Source of the DNA: Maribacter forsetii DSM 18668
Lineage (GTDB): Bacteria; Bacteroidota; Bacteroidia; Flavobacteriales; Flavobacteriaceae
Direction: 5' to 3'
Assembly (NCBI RefSeq): GCF_000744105.1
Contig: NZ_JQLH01000001.1
Span: forward strand, 4,291,001 to 4,355,000
Length of the DNA stretch: 64,000 nucleotides
Shown here: positions 59,845 to 64,000 of the stretch, piece by piece
Layout of the letters: every line of letters starts with the position of its first letter
Position numbering within the stretch: position 1 is the stretch's first letter
Translations under genes and position numbers: made by a program
Notes under the pieces: generated by a model
Told to the model about the DNA's origin: nothing
Database searches by the model: none
Seen by the model: only the letters and a program-made list of their open reading frames with translations

Positions 59845-60372
59845 ATGAAAAATCTTCTTACTGCACTCAAATGGCTTATTAATTTTTTAATTTTTTCCGT
59901 ACTAATATCTATAATTATAAACTTAGGTGAATTATCAAAATATGTTCTTACAAAATTTGATTTGCTTGAATATTCCGGTGGAGAAAATAGCTGGATACTA
60001 ATGCTTCTAATTCCTTTACTAACTTTTTTATTACAAGGTTATATATTCTGGCTTCTTTTGAAATTTAGAAAAGTAATACCTGAATTTAAAACCGATACAA
60101 TATTTACAGAAAATAATAGTGCTGTTTTTAGAAAGGTCGGTAACGGACTTATAATCTATTCTATATTAATTTTCTTTATAAGGTTAATAGAAAAATCCTT
60201 TGAAATAACTTTAGAATATGGTGTTTCTGCTTCATATACCTTAGGCAAAAATTTTGGAACGGCATTAAGCGGAAGAATATCACTTTTAGTAATAGCTATT
60301 TTTCTACTTATTATAGCCCAATTAATTAAAGAAGGCTATCATCTAAAACAAGAAAATGACTTAACTATATAA
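59845..60372 (+). CDS. DUF2975 membrane protein (copy 1)
   Basis: The 175-residue protein has four membrane segments (about 10-30, 48-70, 105-122, 148-168) and the DUF2975 pattern (VFRKVGNGLIIYSILIFF, then a tail EGYHLKQENDLTI). The family is known next to YozG-type HTH regulators, as yoaS-yozG in Bacillus. It heads a three-gene operon with a paralogue and the HTH gene. The role is unknown, possibly sensing or membrane-stress response. Confidence 0.8.
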   Translation: MKNLLTALKWLINFLIFSVLISIIINLGELSKYVLTKFDLLEYSGGENSWILMLLIPLLTFLLQGYIFWLLLKFRKVIPEFKTDTIFTENNSAVFRKVGNGLIIYSILIFFIRLIEKSFEITLEYGVSASYTLGKNFGTALSGRISLLVIAIFLLIIAQLIKEGYHLKQENDLTI

Positions 60373-60382
60373 AAAGAATACC

Positions 60383-60895
60383 ATGAAAATATTCGGTCCA
60401 AAATCACTTTCTACCTTCTTCTATTATATATTCAGAAGTATTTCAATTGTACTCTTAGCTTTTCTAACCTATATGGAATTTGCTTTTATTACAGATAAAT
60501 TTACAGTTGAAGACGGTAGATTCGACATGAAAATTCCCCTTATTGGAAGTTCTATAGAAGGTGATTATCAGTTTAGCGACATCCTAACGATTACCCTAAT
60601 TTTAATTTTCGGGATTCTACTGCTCTATTTACTTTCTAACATTTTTAAAGCGCTTAAAAAAACGGTCATTTTTAATAAGGGCATCATCAAAAATTTGAAA
60701 CTCTTAACTATCCTAAATTTAATTATTGGTCCGCTTTTATACTTTCTTATTCATTATCCAATAATGCATAAGACTGAATTTAGAAATATTCACAATCTTA
60801 TTCTCCTGATTATATTTGGAATGATTTCCCTGTTTCTAACCTATGTATTTCAGAAAGGGTATACCGTACAATCAGAAAACGACCTAACCATATAA
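60383..60895 (+). CDS. DUF2975 membrane protein (copy 2)
   Basis: The 170-residue protein has the same membrane layout as the preceding one and ends almost identically (QSENDLTI versus QENDLTI), showing a tandem duplication that has otherwise diverged strongly. Copies 1 and 2 are 10 bases apart, and copy 2 is followed after 2 bases by the HTH gene. They may form a heterodimer or two channels with different inputs. Confidence 0.8.
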   Translation: MKIFGPKSLSTFFYYIFRSISIVLLAFLTYMEFAFITDKFTVEDGRFDMKIPLIGSSIEGDYQFSDILTITLILIFGILLLYLLSNIFKALKKTVIFNKGIIKNLKLLTILNLIIGPLLYFLIHYPIMHKTEFRNIHNLILLIIFGMISLFLTYVFQKGYTVQSENDLTI

Positions 60896-60897
60896 CT

Positions 60898-61104
60898 ATG
60901 AGTATCGTCGTAAACTTAAACACCGTATTAGCAGAGCGAAATTTGAAAAGCAAAGAGCTAGCCGAAATGATTGGTATAACGGAAGCTAACCTTTCTATTC
61001 TAAAATCAGGTAAAGCTAAAGCCATTCGTTTTTCTACTCTAGAAGCTATTTGCAAAGCTTTAGATTGTCAGCCTGCAGATATTCTAGCATATGAAAAGGA
61101 ATAA
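60898..61104 (+). CDS. YozG-type HTH transcriptional regulator
   Basis: The 68-residue protein is essentially one helix-turn-helix of the Cro/C1 (Xre) type: VLAERNLKSKELAEMIGITE, the recognition helix EANLSILKSGKA and ALDCQPADILAYE. It would bind DNA as a dimer. It closes the DUF2975 operon and probably regulates it through the inverted repeat at 59781-59842. A bidirectional terminator follows. Confidence 0.9.
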   Translation: MSIVVNLNTVLAERNLKSKELAEMIGITEANLSILKSGKAKAIRFSTLEAICKALDCQPADILAYEKE

Positions 61105-61138
61105 AAAAAGGCTACACTTTTCAGTGTAGCCTTTAAAA
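61105..61138 (+). terminator. Bidirectional terminator between the HTH gene and atpC
   Basis: AAAGGCTACACT and AGTGTAGCCTTT form a 12-bp stem around TTTC, flanked by A- and T-runs. Confidence 0.9.
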
Positions 61139-61158
61139 CTTATTACGGATTCTACTTA

Positions 61159-61437
61159 CTAATCTGCAAGTACAATTACTTTATTATTCTTAAGCTCAAT
61201 AGTACCGCTAGAAATCTGTAAAACTGTACTACCGCTAGCATCTTTAGTAAACTTAGAGGCATATTCTTCATCTAAAGAAATATTACCTGAAATCTTAACC
61301 TTACCTTCTTGTAACAATGATACAATTGGGGCGTGGTCTTTTAACATTTGAAACTCACCATTTATACCTGGTACCGTAACCGAAGTTACTTCACCTGCAA
61401 ATAATGTTGCTTCTGGTGATACAATTTCTAAATACAT
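61159..61437 (-). CDS. atpC: ATP synthase epsilon subunit, short form
   Basis: The 92-residue protein is only the N-terminal beta-sandwich of the epsilon subunit (MYLEIVSPEATLFAGEVTSV, PGINGEFQMLKDHAPIVSLL, KVIVLAD at the end). The C-terminal two-helix inhibitory domain of other bacteria (E. coli epsilon 138 residues) is missing, so it cannot inhibit F1 in the usual way. It is translated after atpD, with an unusual repeat-filled 78-base spacer between them. Confidence 0.93.
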   Translation of the reverse strand: MYLEIVSPEATLFAGEVTSVTVPGINGEFQMLKDHAPIVSLLQEGKVKISGNISLDEEYASKFTKDASGSTVLQISSGTIELKNNKVIVLAD

Positions 61438-61446
61438 ATCTCTTTT

Positions 61447-61511
61447 AGTTATGAGTTATGAGTTATGAGTTATGAGTTACAATTCTGAACTCTGAACCCT
61501 GAACTCTGAAC
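61447..61511. repeat. Two heptamer tandem repeats between atpD and atpC
   Basis: AGTTATG is repeated four times at 61447-61474 followed by AGTTAC, and TCTGAAC-like heptamers four times at 61484-61511 (third copy CCTGAAC). They lie in the spacer of the atpD-atpC operon. Such heptamer runs can expand or shrink by slippage and could affect the spacing or the folding of the mRNA before atpC. Confidence 0.8.
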
Positions 61512-61515
61512 TTAA

Positions 61516-63024
61516 TTACGCTTCAGTCAACATTTTTTCACCAGCTTCAATAGCCTCTTCGATCGTACCTTTAAGGTTAAAAGCAGATTCTGGTAAGTGA
61601 TCTAATTCACCATCCATAATCATGTTAAATCCTTTGATAGTTTCTTTAATATCAACTAACACACCTTTAAGACCTGTAAATTGTTCTGCTACGTGGAAAG
61701 GTTGAGATAAGAAACGTTGTACACGTCTTGCTCTACCTACGGCAGATTTATCTTCTTCAGACAATTCTTCCATACCTAAGATGGCAATAATATCTTGAAG
61801 CTCTTTATATCGTTGTAAAAGCTCTTTTACTCTTTGTGCACAAGCATAATGCTCATCTCCTAAAATTTCAGCTGTTAAAATTCTTGATGTAGAATCTAAT
61901 GGATCTACCGCTGGGTAGATACCTAACTCGGCAATTTTACGAGACAATACCGTTGTTGCATCTAAGTGAGCAAACGTTGTTGCCGGTGCTGGATCCGTTA
62001 AATCATCCGCAGGTACGTAAACCGCCTGTACAGATGTAATAGAACCTCTTTTTGTTGATGTAATACGCTCTTGCATAGCACCCATCTCTGTTGCCAAAGT
62101 TGGTTGGTAACCTACCGCTGAAGGCATACGACCCAATAGTGCCGATACCTCTGAACCTGCTTGTGTAAAACGGAAAATGTTATCTACGAAGAAAAGTACA
62201 TCTTTACCTTGACCTTCACCTGCTCCATCACGGAAATACTCAGCAATTGTCAAACCTGAAAGTGCAACTCTAGCACGTGCTCCTGGTGGCTCGTTCATTT
62301 GACCAAAAACGAAAGTCGCTTTTGAACCTTTCATTGCCTCTTTATCAACTTTGGTAAGATCCCATCCGCCTTCTTCCATAGAATGCATGAAATCATCACC
62401 GTATTTTATAATACCAGATTCTAACATCTCACGAAGTAAATCATTTCCTTCACGAGTTCTTTCACCAACACCTGCGAATACAGAAAGACCACCGTGACCT
62501 TTTGCAATGTTGTTGATCAATTCTTGAATCAATACCGTTTTACCTACACCAGCACCACCAAATAATCCAATTTTACCACCTTTTGCATAAGGCTCAATCA
62601 AATCGATTACTTTAATACCTGTAAATAAAACTTCTGTAGAAGTTGAAAGATCTTCGAATTTTGGTGCTTCCCTATGTATTGGAAGACCATCTTTACCTGC
62701 TTTAGGCAAATCACCTAAACCATCAATAGCATCACCGATAACATTGAACAAACGACCATATACGTCATCACCTACCGGCATTTGTATCGCACTACCTGTA
62801 GCAACTACTTCTACACCTCTGCTTAAACCATCAGTAGAATCCATTGAGATGGTTCTTACCGTGTTTTCACCAACATGAGACTGTACTTCTAATACTAAAA
62901 CCGACTTATCCTTGTTTACAATTTCTAAGGAATCATAGATTCTAGGAAGATCAGCACCTGACTGAAATTCTACATCAACCACGGGCCCAATGATTTGCGA
63001 AACTTTACCTGTAACTTTTGACAT
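61516..63024 (-). CDS. atpD: ATP synthase beta subunit
   Basis: The catalytic F1 subunit, 502 residues. It has the P-loop GGAGVGKT, the catalytic-site GERTREGNDL and DVLFFVDNIFRFTQAGSEVS with its carboxylate, and the DELSEED-type loop (here EELSEEDKSAVGRAR). It is complete. In this phylum atpD-atpC are often separate from the other atp genes, as here. The leader carries a 5'-terminal hairpin. Confidence 0.99.
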   Translation of the reverse strand: MSKVTGKVSQIIGPVVDVEFQSGADLPRIYDSLEIVNKDKSVLVLEVQSHVGENTVRTISMDSTDGLSRGVEVVATGSAIQMPVGDDVYGRLFNVIGDAIDGLGDLPKAGKDGLPIHREAPKFEDLSTSTEVLFTGIKVIDLIEPYAKGGKIGLFGGAGVGKTVLIQELINNIAKGHGGLSVFAGVGERTREGNDLLREMLESGIIKYGDDFMHSMEEGGWDLTKVDKEAMKGSKATFVFGQMNEPPGARARVALSGLTIAEYFRDGAGEGQGKDVLFFVDNIFRFTQAGSEVSALLGRMPSAVGYQPTLATEMGAMQERITSTKRGSITSVQAVYVPADDLTDPAPATTFAHLDATTVLSRKIAELGIYPAVDPLDSTSRILTAEILGDEHYACAQRVKELLQRYKELQDIIAILGMEELSEEDKSAVGRARRVQRFLSQPFHVAEQFTGLKGVLVDIKETIKGFNMIMDGELDHLPESAFNLKGTIEEAIEAGEKMLTEA

Positions 63025-63057
63025 TACTTATATGTTTATTTAATACGTTTAATATAA

Positions 63058-63082
63058 CCTGAAAAATGCTCTCATTTTCAGG
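63058..63082 (-). promoter_or_regulatory. 5'-terminal stem-loop in the atpD leader
   Basis: CCTGAAAAATG and CATTTTCAGG pair (10 bp with one bulged A) around a 4-base loop. The stem begins at about the predicted transcription start, 34-58 bases upstream of the ATG. Confidence 0.5.
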
Positions 63083-63085
63083 CTG

Positions 63086-63093
63086 CAAAGATA
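63086..63093 (-). promoter_or_regulatory. -7 box of the atpD-atpC promoter
   Basis: TATCTTTG on the minus strand matches TAnnTTTG, 62 bases upstream of the atpD start. Confidence 0.55.
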
Positions 63094-63142
63094 TAGTTTT
63101 CAATTTTAATGAAAAATAGTTTTTTTCCTTTTTTACAAAAGT

Positions 63143-63167
63143 AAAAAGGTGCCCGTTCGGCACCTTT
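63143..63167 (-). terminator. Terminator after the SGNH hydrolase gene
   Basis: AAAGGTGCC and GGCACCTTT form a 9-bp perfect stem around CGTTC, with T-rich sequence following on the minus strand. Confidence 0.85.
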
Positions 63168-63191
63168 AAATTCTAACTATTTTAGTTACAA

Positions 63192-64000
63192 TTATTGTAG
63201 TGTTGGTGAGTAATTCGTAGGATAATCACCTACGTTCAAAAAACTACCCGAAGCCTCAAAATTTGAACCATACGTTGCATCAATAGATTTCATAAACTCA
63301 TTTGCTAATAATGCATACCCTCTAGCTGTAGGGTGAATTCCATCTAAAGAAAAAGCACTACCCGTCACCAAACTAGATGTTAAAGTAAAATCACCACTAG
63401 TGATTCCTCCATTTGCCAATTGATTCAACAAGCTATTAGCATCTACGAAAGCTAAACCTGCCTGACTAGCAGTAGCCTCAATAATTTGATTGAAAGCTGC
63501 TGTTGCTACAGCAATTTCTTCTTGCTCACTAGGCAGAAGAACCCACTTATCCTCTAAAGGCAACGATATACCCTCAACAGAAAATTGACCTGCCAATGCC
63601 TGAGGTAAGCCTGCAGACATAAGAGCTACAACCGATTCTGTATTTACCGTACCTATAATAGATGAACTTGGCAATACAAATAAATCGTCTGCCGTTGCCT
63701 CTCTTGTTTGCCCATATGTACTACCCAATAAACCTGCAACCAATGGTGCTGCTTCGACAGGCAAACCGAATGATTGCACAAAAGCAGGAAATGTAGGACT
63801 AGCCCCTAGTACACCTGCAATCTGAGCAGACAAATCAACTAAAGTTTCATCTCTAATCACCACTTCACTAGCTGCGGTTGCAGAAAACTCTATTGATCTT
63901 TCTGGAACACCTAAAAACTCATACACCTGATTCAATTGCCCAAAAATACCATTCAGGGTCGCAATCTGATCTCCAAAATCGGGATTTGTAGGGTCCAAAG
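63192..64000 (-). CDS. SGNH/GDSL hydrolase, C-terminal part (5' end outside window)
   Basis: The frame is open to the window end, so the N-terminus, including the expected GDSL serine block, is missing. The present 268 residues contain the catalytic Asp-x-x-His motif in LDGIHPTARGYALLANEFM, the hallmark of SGNH esterases, and a long insert rich in Ala and Ser. Such lipoprotein esterases in Flavobacteria act at the cell surface; the substrate is unknown. The leftmost codon given as a start is TTG and probably not a real one. Confidence 0.8.
   Translation of the reverse strand, partial: LDPTNPDFGDQIATLNGIFGQLNQVYEFLGVPERSIEFSATAASEVVIRDETLVDLSAQIAGVLGASPTFPAFVQSFGLPVEAAPLVAGLLGSTYGQTREATADDLFVLPSSSIIGTVNTESVVALMSAGLPQALAGQFSVEGISLPLEDKWVLLPSEQEEIAVATAAFNQIIEATASQAGLAFVDANSLLNQLANGGITSGDFTLTSSLVTGSAFSLDGIHPTARGYALLANEFMKSIDATYGSNFEASGSFLNVGDYPTNYSPTLQ

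Noticed and set aside
1..64000. tRNA, rRNA, CRISPR arrays and insertion sequences
   Set aside because: No cloverleaf, rRNA-like segment, regularly spaced repeat or transposase was seen on either strand; faint or divergent ones could have been missed.

Overview
The window looks like chromosomal DNA of a marine member of the Flavobacteriaceae (Bacteroidota). The evidence is the low GC content, the mutY-ssb-gldE-gldD block with two gliding-motility genes, TonB-dependent receptors, many N-terminal signal peptides ending in an alanine-glutamine cleavage site, the family-typical small proteins (DUF3127, DUF4301, DUF3667, GIN-domain, CCC-motif), and repeated TAnnTTTG -7 promoter boxes, the Bacteroidota sigma-ABfr signature. 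A genus cannot be named from this alone; Maribacter or Zobellia relatives would fit. No rRNA, tRNA, CRISPR array or intact insertion sequence was seen.

Layout. 1-5.3 kb: end of a DUF2490-like gene, aat, a DUF3127 protein with an SSB-like tail, a histidine kinase, HIT protein, greA, a degenerate Rieske-like lipoprotein and a TIM-barrel protein. 5.3-7.8 kb: a lone TonB receptor behind a clear TPP riboswitch, so probably an outer-membrane thiamine uptake protein. 7.9-13.6 kb: a hybrid kinase and a sigma-54-type response regulator, convergent with each other, followed by three small secreted PepSY-like paralogues; two of these share a conserved upstream bipartite motif. 13.8-17.4 kb: a five-gene minus-strand operon (PPTase, thiamine-binding-like, PnuC/PnuT-like transporter, NadR-like kinase, DUF4301). 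17.5-27.4 kb: ahcY, small membrane proteins, a 5'-nucleotidase, a TonB receptor-phytase pair with an upstream TPR/HTH regulator, and rplU-rpmA. 27.5-38.7 kb: a DUF4199 gene broken by a stop codon, an M16 peptidase pair, a GIN protein, an EamA transporter, an HMA protein, an ammonia-lyase, gldD, gldE, ssb and mutY. 38.8-43.6 kb: HU, a 29-residue COX24-type protein, RNase G, an outer-membrane protein, DUF3667 and recX.

44.5-52 kb is a biotin cluster (bioF, DUF2007, bioD, bioA, a ketosynthase, bioB) split by an oppositely oriented GT39-type gene; the ketosynthase gene carries an in-frame REP-like palindrome. 52.2-57.7 kb holds a GAF/PAS sensor lacking its ATPase domain next to a stand-alone receiver, an M61 peptidase and an acetyltransferase. 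57.8-59.6 kb is an accessory patch that looks like debris of a polymorphic toxin locus: a toxin-tail remnant, an Imm11-like gene and two orphan genes. 59.8-61.1 kb is a DUF2975-DUF2975-HTH operon whose promoter sits in the loop of a long inverted repeat. The window closes with atpC-atpD and a partial SGNH hydrolase.

The main accessory or unexplained signals are the PepSY/sigma-54 region, the split biotin cluster with its ketosynthase, the toxin-immunity debris, the ATPase-less sensor and the 5'-terminal hairpins in several housekeeping leaders. All functional calls come from reading motifs; no database search was run.
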